DNA from: CAIXPS01 sp034430115
GTDB lineage: Bacteria > Chloroflexota > Anaerolineae > J036 > Brachytrichaceae
NCBI GenBank assembly: GCA_034430115.1
Contig: DAOUFG010000037.1
Span: 1 to 19,045, forward strand
DNA length: 19,045 nt
Reading direction: 5' to 3'
In this document: in pieces, positions 1-6,949 of the stretch
How the letters are laid out: each line of letters starts with the position of its first letter
How positions within the stretch are numbered: the first letter of the stretch is position 1
Translations under genes and position numbers: made by a program
The notes under the pieces: generated by a model
The model's database searches: none
The model's input: the letters and a program-made list of their open reading frames with translations, nothing else
Told to the model about the DNA's origin: nothing

Positions 1-83
1 TAATAGTACGGATTGTCAGATACGGCTTGCCCATATATGGCGCTCAAGTGTGCTGTATGCGCCACATGCGACCTTAAATTTCC

Positions 84-146
84 AAATGCAATCGCCCTGA
101 TCGAAAATGCAATTGCAACCTTATCGCGGTGTATAAGATATAAGAT
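84..146 (+). promoter_or_regulatory. Putative operator/promoter region upstream of the DUF2293 gene
   Basis: Two copies of AAATGCAAT lie at 84-92 and 105-113, 21 bp apart (about two helical turns). The second overlaps a perfect 10-bp palindrome TGCAATTGCA at 108-117. Just downstream is an AT-rich run with TATAAG at 132 and again at 139 (tandem TATAAGA units), which could hold a -10 element. No -35 box with good spacing is evident. The rest of 1-235 shows no coding sequence; a 6-bp inverted pair (TGGCGC 38-43, GCGCCA 59-64) is the only other structure seen. The regulatory role is inferred from position and symmetry only. Confidence 0.3.
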
Positions 147-235
147 AAAGAAGCACGATCTCCCCTGGGGATGAAGGATACAATCATGTGGCTGAGCGCT
201 ATGCCCTGGCCATACAAAGTGGAGAGTGATTGACG

Positions 236-895
236 ATGGAAATGAAAGTATTCATCAGCTCAGGAGAATCCGTTTGCAGTGAGTGCGGCGAGAACCTGGG
301 GCGTCATGCCTGGGTCACGCTGGTCGAGGGCAAAGGCGCTGTCTGCCTGGCGTGCGCCGATATGGACCAGCTCGTCTTTCTTCCATCTGGAGACGCTGCG
401 CTAACCCGCCGCGCCAACAAATACTCGGCCTTGTCGGCAGTGGTTCTGAAGTGGAGCCGCACTCGCAAACGCTATGAACGACAGGGATTGTTGGTGGAAG
501 AGCCCGCACTTCAGCACGCGGAGCAGGAATGTTTGGCTGATGAAGATATTCGTGCCCGCCGCCGCGAACGTGAAGCCGAGCGCCGCACCGAACTCGACCA
601 GGAATATATGACCCGTTTTGGACAGCGAGTGCGCCAATTATTGCCCCACTGCCCTACCGGGCGCGAGCAAATAATAGCCGAACACGCCTGCCAGAAATAC
701 AGCGGACGCGTGGGACGTTCCGCCGGGGCTAAGCGCCTGGACGAGACATTCGTTCTATTGGCGGTCGTTGCTCACATCCGTCATACCGAGACGAATTATG
801 ACCAACTGCTTGCGCAGGGAATGGACCGCTCGATGGCACGCGAACAAGTACATGACGAGATTGAGCGGATTTTGAAACGCTGGAAAGGCAAATGA
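236..895 (+). CDS. DUF2293 domain-containing protein
   Basis: Soluble protein of about 219 aa with no signal peptide or membrane segment. The N-terminal part has a CSECG and a CLAC motif about 23 residues apart, suggesting a small zinc-knuckle-like site. A charged, Arg/Glu-rich, probably coiled-coil stretch occupies the middle (about residues 90-125). The C-terminal ~90 residues match DUF2293 as I remember it, with the signature 'AHIRHTETNYDQLL' followed by a helix ending in 'IERILKRW'. The function of this family is not established and I propose none. Start choice: ATG at 236 lies 9 nt after GGAGAG (221-226); a TTG at 230 (two codons upstream) is too close to that ribosome-binding site, and ATG at 242 is a further option. 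It is followed by a 115-nt gap with a promoter candidate, so it is probably monocistronic. Confidence 0.8.
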   Translation: MEMKVFISSGESVCSECGENLGRHAWVTLVEGKGAVCLACADMDQLVFLPSGDAALTRRANKYSALSAVVLKWSRTRKRYERQGLLVEEPALQHAEQECLADEDIRARRREREAERRTELDQEYMTRFGQRVRQLLPHCPTGREQIIAEHACQKYSGRVGRSAGAKRLDETFVLLAVVAHIRHTETNYDQLLAQGMDRSMAREQVHDEIERILKRWKGK

Positions 896-942
896 CCGGC
901 GACTTGCACCACAAATCGTAGGGCAGTCGTCATGTTAATGGG

Positions 943-970
943 TTGACTATCAGAACATTTGTGCTAACCT
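943..970 (+). promoter_or_regulatory. Candidate sigma70-type promoter for the BNR/MoaD-like pair
   Basis: TTGACT (943-948) is separated by 16 nt from TAACCT (965-970). The -35 box is a 5/6 match to consensus; the -10 box is weak (3/6). It lies 40 nt upstream of the start codon at 1011, in the right orientation. Inferred from sequence only. Confidence 0.35.
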
Positions 971-1010
971 TCACGCGAGTATTGTTTGAAGACGAAAGGA
1001 GTGTGGAACC

Positions 1011-2126
1011 ATGACGGGAGTTCGAGTGTTGGTAGGTACACGCAAGGGGGCATTCATTCTGACGTCGGATGCCAAACGCAAAGACTGGCAAATCAGTGGC
1101 CCCCACTTCGCCGGATGGGAGATTTATCACTTGAAGGGCTCGCCGATTGACCCAAATCGGCTATACGCCTCTCAATCCAACGGCTGGTTCGGCCAGCAAA
1201 TTCAACGTTCCAACGATGGCGGCCAGACGTGGGAGCCGGTGGGCAACGTATTTGCCTATGACGGCACCCCCGGCACGCACCAGTGGTACGACGGCACGCA
1301 ACACCCCTGGGAATTCAAGCGTGTCTGGCACCTGGAACCCTCACTCAGCGACCCCGACGCCGTCTATGCCGGCGTGGAAGATGCGGCCCTCTTTCACACC
1401 ATCGACGGCGGGAAAACCTGGCGCGAGTTTTCGGCCTTGCGCAATGCCAAAGGGAATCTCTGGCAACCCGGTGCGGGCGGCATGTGCCTGCATACGATCC
1501 TGCTCGACCCGACCAACCCGAATCGGATTTACGTTGCCATCTCCGCGGCAGGCGCGTTCCGCACCGACAACGGCGGTAAAACCTGGCAACCCATCAACCG
1601 AGGGTTGAAATCACCCTATGAACTGCCCGACCCGACCGCCGAAGTGGGGCACTGTGTCCACAGCATTGCGCTACATCCCTCGCGTCCAGAGGTGTTATTT
1701 ATGCAGAAACATTGGGACGTGATGCGCAGCGACGACGCCGGCGAGATGTGGCAGGAGGTCAGCGGGAACCTGCCCAGTGACTTCGGGTTCCCCATTGCTG
1801 TGCATGCCCACGAACCAGAGACTATCTACGTCGTCCCGATCAAGAGCGATTCCGAGCACTTCCCGCCCGATGGGAAGTTACGCGTCTATCGCAGCCGGAC
1901 GGGTGGCAACGAATGGGAGCCGCTCACCCAGGGGCTTCCGCAAAGCAATTGCTATGTCAACGTCTTGCGCGACGCGATGGCCGTTGATTCGCTCGACGCT
2001 TGCGGCGTGTACTTTGGCACCACCGGCGGCCAGGTCTATGCCTCGGCCGACGCCGGCGATACCTGGATGCCTATCGTGCGCGATTTGCCCGCGGTCGTGT
2101 CCGTCGAAACGCAGACGTTGCCATGA
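1011..2126 (+). CDS. WD40/YVTN/BNR-like repeat (Asp-box) beta-propeller protein
   Basis: A 371-aa protein with no obvious signal peptide, so probably cytoplasmic. It carries six Asp-box (BNR) motifs of the S/T-x-D-x-G-x-x-W type, at about residues 67-74 (SNDGGQTW), 130-137 (TIDGGKTW), 185-192 (TDNGGKTW), 240-247 (SDDAGEMW), 295-302 (SRTGGNEW) and 345-352 (SADAGDTW), with roughly 50-60 residues between them, as expected for a beta-propeller. Such proteins are often auto-annotated as exo-alpha-sialidase or glycosyl hydrolase, but Asp-boxes are structural and I see no sialidase active-site evidence, so enzymatic activity is not supported. The start is firm: AAAGGAG at 995-1001, 9 nt before ATG. 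The stop overlaps the start of the next gene (ATGA at 2123-2126), so the two are almost certainly translationally coupled and probably work together. Confidence 0.85.
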   Translation: MTGVRVLVGTRKGAFILTSDAKRKDWQISGPHFAGWEIYHLKGSPIDPNRLYASQSNGWFGQQIQRSNDGGQTWEPVGNVFAYDGTPGTHQWYDGTQHPWEFKRVWHLEPSLSDPDAVYAGVEDAALFHTIDGGKTWREFSALRNAKGNLWQPGAGGMCLHTILLDPTNPNRIYVAISAAGAFRTDNGGKTWQPINRGLKSPYELPDPTAEVGHCVHSIALHPSRPEVLFMQKHWDVMRSDDAGEMWQEVSGNLPSDFGFPIAVHAHEPETIYVVPIKSDSEHFPPDGKLRVYRSRTGGNEWEPLTQGLPQSNCYVNVLRDAMAVDSLDACGVYFGTTGGQVYASADAGDTWMPIVRDLPAVVSVETQTLP

Positions 2127-2419
2127 TCCGGGTCGTACTGCCGCAGCATCTGCGGACGTTGGCAGGCGTTGGGCGGGAGGTCGAACTGGAAGTCGGCGAA
2201 CCGGTGACGCAGCACGCGGTCCTCGACGCGCTTGAAGCGCAATATCCGATGTTGCGCGGCAGCGTGCGCGATGCGCTCACTCTGCGCCGCCGCGCGTTCG
2301 TCCGCTTTTTTGCCTGCGGGCAAGACCTCTCACACGAACCGCCCGATGCGCCGCTGCCCGCTGACGTGATAAAAGGCATTGAGCCTTTCATGATCGTCGG
2401 CGCGATGGCGGGCGGATGA
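2123..2419 (+). CDS. MoaD/ThiS-family ubiquitin-fold protein with C-terminal Gly-Gly
   Basis: 98-aa protein starting at the ATG of an ATGA overlap with the upstream propeller gene; a longer reading frame running back to about 2000 lies inside that gene and is not the real start. It opens with a beta-strand/loop 'MIRVVLPQHLRTLAG' followed by 'EVELEV', as in MoaD/ThiS beta-grasp proteins, and ends in '-VGAMAGG'. The terminal diglycine is the part of MoaD, ThiS and archaeal SAMP proteins that an E1-like enzyme adenylates and that becomes a thiocarboxylate or an isopeptide bond. No E1-like (MoeB/ThiF) gene, MoaE or cofactor-synthesis gene is in the window, so a molybdopterin role is not supported by context. 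From memory, members with the 'FVRFFACGQDLSHE' type of middle segment occur next to BNR propellers in other bacteria; the substrate or target is unknown. Confidence 0.82.
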   Translation: MIRVVLPQHLRTLAGVGREVELEVGEPVTQHAVLDALEAQYPMLRGSVRDALTLRRRAFVRFFACGQDLSHEPPDAPLPADVIKGIEPFMIVGAMAGG

Positions 2420-2535
2420 TTTTTCGTGCCGCGGCGTCAGGACGTCGATTTTCAGGTCGCTCATTCGACGTATCAATAGAGCACACGACCCTGGCTGGTC
2501 AGGTGGCGTGCCGATCCATATAAGGAGTGTTTCAC

Positions 2536-3024
2536 ATGCAGAAAATTACCCCCTTCCTGTGGTTTGATAACAACGCCGAAGAGGCGATGAACTTCTATAT
2601 CTCGATCTTTCCAAATTCAAAGATACTGACCGTTTCGCGGCATGAGGATGCAAGCCTGGGGCCGCATGGGACGTTCTTGACCGCCACCTTCCTGCTCAAT
2701 GGGCAGGAATTCATGGTGCTCAACGGCGGGCCGGAATTCAAGTTCACAGAGGCGATCTCATTCTTCGTGAACTGCGAGACGCAGGAAGAAGTGGATGAGC
2801 TGTGGCAAAAGCTCACTGCCGGCGGCGAGGAAAGCCAGTGCGGTTGGCTAAAAGATAAATATGGCCTGTCGTGGCAGATTGTGCCTACGGCGCTGAACGA
2901 AATGCTGAGCGATCCCGATCCTGAAAAATCGCACCGGGTGATGCAGGCCATGCTACAGATGCGCAGGATCGACATCGAAGCGTTAGAACGCGCTCGTGAC
3001 GACGCGAATGCCACCGTCAGATAA
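2536..3024 (+). CDS. VOC family protein, PhnB/3-demethylubiquinone methyltransferase-like
   Basis: 162-aa protein starting at ATG 2536, 8 nt after AAGGAG (2522-2527); the in-frame GTG at 2527 overlaps that ribosome-binding site and is rejected. The sequence is typical of the vicinal-oxygen-chelate family of the PhnB type: 'MQKITPFLWFDNNAEEAMNF' at the N-terminus, 'FPNSKI', a 'FMVLNGGPEFKFTEAISFFV' core and 'DKYGLSWQIVP' near residue 117. PhnB-like proteins bind metals or small molecules; most are uncharacterised, and the methyltransferase name carried by the Pfam family is misleading. Glyoxalase or fosfomycin-resistance activity cannot be claimed. It lies 46 nt before the RibD-C/DHFR-fold gene on the same strand, a pairing common among stress-associated accessory genes, so the two probably share a transcript. 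Confidence 0.85.
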   Translation: MQKITPFLWFDNNAEEAMNFYISIFPNSKILTVSRHEDASLGPHGTFLTATFLLNGQEFMVLNGGPEFKFTEAISFFVNCETQEEVDELWQKLTAGGEESQCGWLKDKYGLSWQIVPTALNEMLSDPDPEKSHRVMQAMLQMRRIDIEALERARDDANATVR

Positions 3025-3070
3025 GCCGCGTGCCCCGCTCAATGCGAACCTTAACCAAAGGAGGATTGAC

Positions 3071-3610
3071 TTGAGAGAAGTCGTTGCAGCATTGTTTATT
3101 TCGCTCGACGGCGTCGTGGAGTCGCCCAACAAATGGCAATTCGACAACTTCGACGCAGACATGATGTCTGCGATGGAGGCGCAACTCGCGATACAGGATA
3201 CGGTCCTTTTGGGACGCGTGACCTACCAGGAATGGGCACCCTACTGGCCAACTTCGACGGATGAGCCATTTGCGAGCTACATCAACAATGTCCCGAAGTA
3301 CGTCGTCTCGACTACGCTCAATAAGGTCGAATGGCAAAACGCCACCCTCCTGAAGGGCGACCTGACAAAGGGAATCAGCGCCTTGAAACAGCAAGCGGGG
3401 AAGACAATCGGCGTCGCTGGCAGCCCATCGCTCGTGCGGTCTCTGCTCCAAAACGACTTGCTGGATGAACTGATCCTGATGGTGCACCCGGTCATCGTCG
3501 GCAGCGGCAAGCGCCTTTTTGATGACTGGGGCAAGCTGAAGCGGCTCAAGCTGGCCGAATCCAAAACCACGCGCACGGGCGTGTTGATCGGCACCTACAG
3601 ACCGGCCTGA
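3071..3610 (+). CDS. Dihydrofolate reductase-fold (RibD C-terminal domain) family protein
   Basis: 179-aa protein. It carries the hallmarks of the RibD-C/DHFR-like family: 'LFISLDGVVESP' near the N-terminus, 'LLGRVTYQEWAPYW' at about residues 52-65, 'IGVAGSPSLVRSLLQNDLLD' in the nucleotide-binding region and 'HPVIVGSGKRLFDDWG' near residue 140. These proteins bind NADPH; most copies outside riboflavin or folate operons have no assigned substrate, and no riboflavin gene is nearby. Start choice: TTG at 3071, 6 nt after an excellent AAAGGAGG (3057-3064). A longer frame starting at ATG 2996 would overlap the VOC gene and add 25 low-complexity residues with no family similarity, so it is rejected. 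A hairpin follows 30 nt after the stop. Confidence 0.85.
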   Translation: MREVVAALFISLDGVVESPNKWQFDNFDADMMSAMEAQLAIQDTVLLGRVTYQEWAPYWPTSTDEPFASYINNVPKYVVSTTLNKVEWQNATLLKGDLTKGISALKQQAGKTIGVAGSPSLVRSLLQNDLLDELILMVHPVIVGSGKRLFDDWGKLKRLKLAESKTTRTGVLIGTYRPA

Positions 3611-3639
3611 CGGACATCGCCCTCCCCATCGTCTGTAAA

Positions 3640-3668
3640 CAACCGGCCTTCAACGTGAAGGCCGGTTG
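3640..3668. terminator. Bidirectional terminator-like hairpin between convergent genes
   Basis: Perfect 11-bp stem (3640-3650 CAACCGGCCTT pairing with 3658-3668) around a 7-nt loop. It sits between the stop of the DHFR-fold gene (3610, +) and the stop of the MazF-like gene (3709, -). The downstream T-tract is poor on the + strand; on the - strand the stem is followed by TTTACAG, so termination may be partly factor-dependent. The role is inferred from position. Confidence 0.65.
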
Positions 3669-3708
3669 CCTCTAGCGGCTGACAAGACGCCACAGGATCG
3701 TATGAAGG

Positions 3709-4062
3709 TCAATGGTCGGTCATTCTTTGCAAAAATCGCATCCCGGCCAGAATCTGACCAACGCGCTCCGGGCGGAGTGAGCCAATGTACTCGCCCAACT
3801 GCGTCTTATCCACCACCGACACCTTCGAGACCACCACAACGCTCTGTTGGGGTAAGTTGGCCTCTCCAAGATCAAGCAACACGTTGCCGGGCGCTTTGGC
3901 TTGCCACAAGTTCGATGTCAAAGCGCACACGATCACCGTATTGATGCGACTACGGTTAAAGACATCCTCCTGAACGACCACATAGGGATGCGCGTAATCC
4001 GGCGCTGCCCCGGCCGGCTCATCCAGCTTCACCCAGAAGACGTCGCCTTGACGAATTTCCAT
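3709..4062 (-). CDS. MazF/PemK-family toxin-like endoribonuclease
   Basis: 117-aa protein with the MazF/PemK fold signature: 'MEIRQGDVFWVKLDEPAG' at the N-terminus, 'HPYVVVQEDVFNRSRINT' at about residues 25-42, 'VIVCALTSNL' at 43-52 and 'GEANLPQQSVVVVSKVSVVD' at 66-85. MazF-type toxins cut RNA at short motifs and are normally neutralised by an antitoxin encoded immediately upstream. The Arg of the canonical 'RP-x-VV' segment is His25 here, as I recall also for a clade with 'CALTSNL', so activity is not certain. Start: ATG 4062, with GGGAG about 11 nt upstream; an in-frame GTG at 4080 is less likely. Upstream, 36 nt away, lies a ClbS/DfsB-like gene rather than an antitoxin, so this is an orphan toxin-like gene or a non-toxic relative. 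Confidence 0.85.
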   Translation of the reverse strand: MEIRQGDVFWVKLDEPAGAAPDYAHPYVVVQEDVFNRSRINTVIVCALTSNLWQAKAPGNVLLDLGEANLPQQSVVVVSKVSVVDKTQLGEYIGSLRPERVGQILAGMRFLQRMTDH

Positions 4063-4098
4063 TGATGGCACAACTCCCACTCACCCCACAGAACTTCC

Positions 4099-4590
4099 TC
4101 ACGGCAACGCCTGTAGCCTTTCCAGGTGTTCCTGGTGATGGTCGTAGGTGGATAACAAAACAGCCGCTATGGGATGATCTTGCATCCAGGGATAGCGCGA
4201 TGGGTCCAGCAAGTCTCTTTCAGAGATTCCCTCGGCGGTTGCCAGCAGGCGCAGGAATCCCTCCCGCCAGTCACGATGCACTTCCGCCCACGGCTTTTCA
4301 CGCGCGGCTTCATAGATCCAGGCGTTGACCCGATCCGTTGCAGCCTCGTCTTCGGGGTCAAACGCCGCAGACCATTGGGGGAATTGCGGCGCGTGATCGT
4401 GTAAGGCAGCCTCAACGCGTGCATTGGTCCGCTGTTGCCAAGCCGTCAAGTGGGCGATCACGTCTTTACACGACCAATCGCCGGTTGCGCCGGGCGCAAC
4501 GATCTGCGCCTCGCGCATGCCGACCAACTGCGCCTCCCACAGTTCAAACTGCTCGCGCAAAGCCACCAGGATATGCTGTTTCATGCTCAT
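4099..4590 (-). CDS. ClbS/DfsB family (DinB-like) four-helix-bundle protein
   Basis: 163-aa soluble protein. The motif 'GDWSCKDVIAHLTAWQQRT' at about residues 35-53 is characteristic of ClbS/DfsB and DinB-like four-helix-bundle proteins, and 'STYDHHQEHLERL' near the C-terminus supplies the second conserved His region. ClbS of colibactin producers is a cyclopropane hydrolase that protects DNA from colibactin; most other members are uncharacterised and no colibactin-type cluster is here, so resistance to an electrophile or DNA-damaging agent is only a possibility. Start: ATG 4590, 6 nt after GGAGG; an upstream extension to 4782 is rejected because it adds 64 residues unlike the family and bypasses this ribosome-binding site. 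It is co-directional with the MazF-like gene, 36 nt apart, so they are likely co-transcribed. Confidence 0.8.
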   Translation of the reverse strand: MSMKQHILVALREQFELWEAQLVGMREAQIVAPGATGDWSCKDVIAHLTAWQQRTNARVEAALHDHAPQFPQWSAAFDPEDEAATDRVNAWIYEAAREKPWAEVHRDWREGFLRLLATAEGISERDLLDPSRYPWMQDHPIAAVLLSTYDHHQEHLERLQALP

Positions 4591-4718
4591 CGCCACCCTC
4601 CGATACGGGTTATTGGAATTCAGACGCCATCTTAGCAGATACACAATGGCGAGCCACTTCCAGGCGCCACAGCATCGGCCCTGAGCCATCCTTGACACGC
4701 TCTCCCAGGCGGCCCATG

Positions 4719-4867
4719 TTAGCGGTATCCACCCTCGGTTTCCTGCGCCAGGTTCCACAGATGTTTGTATTTCTCCAGCCACGCTTCAGGGATTTGCCGT
4801 CTCGGAGGTTCAGCGCCTTCGGCTAATCGTCGCACGCCGCGCAAATCGTGATAATCTCATCTTGCAT
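4719..4867 (-). pseudogene. Probable frame-disrupted small gene (relic of about 50 aa)
   Basis: On the minus strand an ATG at 4867 follows GGGAG with 7 nt spacing and encodes MQDEIITICAACDD, then TAG at 4825-4823. In the frame displaced by one base, reading from TTA at 4826, the text continues as 35 sensible residues (including IPEAWLEKYKHLWNLAQETE) and stops at TAA 4721-4719. One missing base at about 4826 would reunite both parts into a protein of about 50 aa. I do not recognise the family. It may be a decaying gene, a sequencing error, or chance coding-like text; there is no slippery heptamer suggesting programmed frameshifting. Confidence 0.3.
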
Positions 4868-4875
4868 AGCTATGC
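4864..4875. promoter_or_regulatory. 12-bp perfect palindrome, possible operator
   Basis: GCATAGCTATGC is fully self-complementary, and its half AGCTATGC recurs at 4916-4923, 48 bp further on. It overlaps the start of the small relic gene and lies about 135 bp upstream of the SARP-like start codon. A regulator-binding role is inferred only from symmetry and position. Confidence 0.25.
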
Positions 4876-5009
4876 TCCCGCTGTGCTCTGGTAAAACCCA
4901 ATTTGGCGGCTAAACAGCTATGCATGTAGAGCCCTTTCCAGGTGCGTATATGTAAGCGCCGTGCATCAAATCGGTAACGGCTCCAGGTGGCAAGTCAGGT
5001 TCGTTCACA

Positions 5010-6935
5010 ATGGACACTTCCAAAGATATCAATGGACTTATCGAAGAAAGTCGCTCTCTTGAGCGTCGTGGTGAAATTGCCACCGCCATTCGGCGAGCGC
5101 GGCAGGCTCGCCATTTAGCCCGGGTTCAAGCCAACATTGAGGGAGAAGCCACGGCGCTCAATGCCCTTGCCTATGCATACATTCGTTTAGGACGTTATGA
5201 CCAGGCATGGCAACTTTGCCAGCAGGCCCTTCATTTGGCCGGCGCTGAGGCCCCATCTCGTGCAGACGCATTGTTGAATCTGGGTATATGCGCCGGTGAA
5301 ACCGATGACCTGGTTGCTTCAGAAACCATCTGTGTGCAAGCGATTGAGCTAAGTCGTCAGATTGGCTACAACCGCACCATGATACGCGGCCTTCACGCGC
5401 TCGCTTGCATGGTCTACATGCCTCGTGGCCAGTTCGTGCTTGCTTTGGCAATCGATGAGGAGGCACTCAAGATCGCCAAAACTCGTGGCCTGCTGGATCT
5501 GGCATGGGGCCCACTGCTGACGATGAGCTACCTACACTGGCTGGCCGGGCAGCCTTCCATGGCCCGGGCCCGCCTGGAAGAGTTGCGCCAGGCGGTACTC
5601 CCCGGATCATTGGGCGATGGATACTGGCACTATATTCAGGCCAACCTGGCACTTGAAACTGGTGAGATGGAGCAGGCCCGCTGCCTGTTCTCGCGCACTC
5701 TTTCGATTGCCGAGGCCAACGGGATTACCGAAAACTTATTCTTGGCCCGCCTGGGGATGAGCCGGCTTTATCGGGTTTTGAACGATGCACCCGCAGCATT
5801 CGCATGGGCCGGCGAGGCGCTGGCCACCATGCAGCGCAGCGGTTATCACCATTTGCAAGCCCAGGCCCTGATCGAGCGCAGCCGCGCCTCCTGGGCACTG
5901 GATGATCTGGCGGGGGCTGAAGCTGATCTGCGCGCAGCCATCACGCTTCTCGCACCTCAGCGATTGGACTTCGACCTGTCGGTTGCCACGCTGCTCTTAG
6001 CAGCGTTGTTGCAGCGTCAAGGCCGCCCCGATGCGCCAATGGTGTGGCAAGAAGCATCTTCTCGCCTGGTTCAAGGTGGTTTTGCTTTCCTGGCAGACCG
6101 GGAACGTGCCATCGTCTCTCCTTTGATTCTGCAGGGTCTCAAAAGCCCGGAGCCTTCCATCGTCGCAGCCAGCAACAGCTTGCTCCAACACTTACAAAAG
6201 GTCATGCCGGCGCCTTTAAAAATCACCATGTTGGGAAGCTGGCGGGTGCGGGCTGGCAGCCATTGGGTTGACCCTCAATTACTGCGCCAGCGTCGTGCCG
6301 GGGAGTTGCTGGCGTTGCTGTTGATTAGCTCCGGCCACTCTCTTCCAGTTGACCAGGCAATAGACGTCCTGTGGCCCGATAAAGACCCCTCTTCTGCACA
6401 GCCACTGCTCTATCATGCCACCTCGATCCTCCGGCGGGCTTTGGAACCAGACCTGCCAGAAAAGTTCCCCTGCCGCTATCTACGCGTAGCGGATGGCGAG
6501 ATCGCGTTGATCTTGCCGCCTGATTCTCAGATGGATTATGAAGCCTTTATGAGTTGCATAGGCCGGGAAGATTGGGATGCAGCGCTGGCGTGTTATGGCG
6601 GTGCGTTCCTACCGGAGTATCGCTATGCCAACTGGGCAGAAGCGCATCGTCGCCAGCTTACGCAGTGTTACCAGCGCGCCTTACTGATGAAGGCAGATAC
6701 GTGGCTCTCAGAGAACCGGTTCCAGCAAACCCTGGATGCCTGCCATAAAATCTTGGCGGATGAGCCCTGGCAAGAACAGGCCGTTCTGCTGGGGATGCGG
6801 GCCTGCATCGGGCTTGGAAATACAACGGATGCGTTGCGCCTGTATCGAAATTTGGAAAAAGCCTTGCGCGACGAATTGGGGATCGAGCCACAGGCCAAAC
6901 TACAAGCCCTCTATCATTCTTTGCGAAAACGCTAG
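5010..6935 (+). CDS. TPR - winged-helix - BTAD (SARP-type) transcriptional regulator
   Basis: 641-aa cytoplasmic DNA-binding regulator. Residues ~1-390 are helical TPR-like repeats, for example 'ALNALAYAYIRLGRYDQAWQ' and 'YIQANLALETGEMEQARCLF'. Residues ~400-495 form an OmpR/SARP-like winged helix ('LKITMLGSW', 'RRAGELLALLL', 'DVLWPDKDP', 'ATSILRRALEP'). Residues ~505-641 form the bacterial transcriptional activation domain, ending 'ALRDELGIEPQAKLQALYHS'. Classical SARPs have the winged helix first, so the order is reversed here. No NB-ARC or AAA ATPase module is present, so ligand or partner sensing is presumably by the TPR part. SARPs activate transcription by binding direct repeats near -35; a fitting site lies immediately downstream at 6950-6982, before the secreted FG-GAP gene, its likely target. 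Start: ATG 5010, no strong ribosome-binding site. Confidence 0.88.
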   Translation: MDTSKDINGLIEESRSLERRGEIATAIRRARQARHLARVQANIEGEATALNALAYAYIRLGRYDQAWQLCQQALHLAGAEAPSRADALLNLGICAGETDDLVASETICVQAIELSRQIGYNRTMIRGLHALACMVYMPRGQFVLALAIDEEALKIAKTRGLLDLAWGPLLTMSYLHWLAGQPSMARARLEELRQAVLPGSLGDGYWHYIQANLALETGEMEQARCLFSRTLSIAEANGITENLFLARLGMSRLYRVLNDAPAAFAWAGEALATMQRSGYHHLQAQALIERSRASWALDDLAGAEADLRAAITLLAPQRLDFDLSVATLLLAALLQRQGRPDAPMVWQEASSRLVQGGFAFLADRERAIVSPLILQGLKSPEPSIVAASNSLLQHLQKVMPAPLKITMLGSWRVRAGSHWVDPQLLRQRRAGELLALLLISSGHSLPVDQAIDVLWPDKDPSSAQPLLYHATSILRRALEPDLPEKFPCRYLRVADGEIALILPPDSQMDYEAFMSCIGREDWDAALACYGGAFLPEYRYANWAEAHRRQLTQCYQRALLMKADTWLSENRFQQTLDACHKILADEPWQEQAVLLGMRACIGLGNTTDALRLYRNLEKALRDELGIEPQAKLQALYHSLRKR

Positions 6936-6949
6936 CATCTCCTGCTTTT

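Larger units (their letters stand above)
4591..5009. other. Divergent intergenic region between the ClbS-like and SARP-like genes
   Basis: No intact gene is supported in these 419 nt. They contain a probable frame-disrupted small gene (4719-4867, minus), a 12-bp palindrome (4864-4875), and an inverted pair CGCCAT (4625-4630)/ATGGCG (4646-4651) shortly upstream of the ClbS-like ribosome-binding site. Promoters for both flanking genes must lie here or in the upstream relic, but I find no clear -35/-10 pair for either. The start codon of the SARP-like gene has no strong Shine-Dalgarno sequence. Confidence 0.6.

Noticed and set aside
4823..4867. MQDEIITICAACDD looks somewhat like the N-terminus of an IS982-type transposase
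   Set aside because: The similarity covers only a few residues and the downstream frame does not resemble any transposase; no terminal inverted repeats were found.
4951..4980. GTAA at 4952 and 4974, 22 bp apart, upstream of the SARP-like gene, as a possible autoregulatory SARP box
   Set aside because: Only four bases are shared and the flanking bases differ; a match this short at 22 bp is expected by chance.
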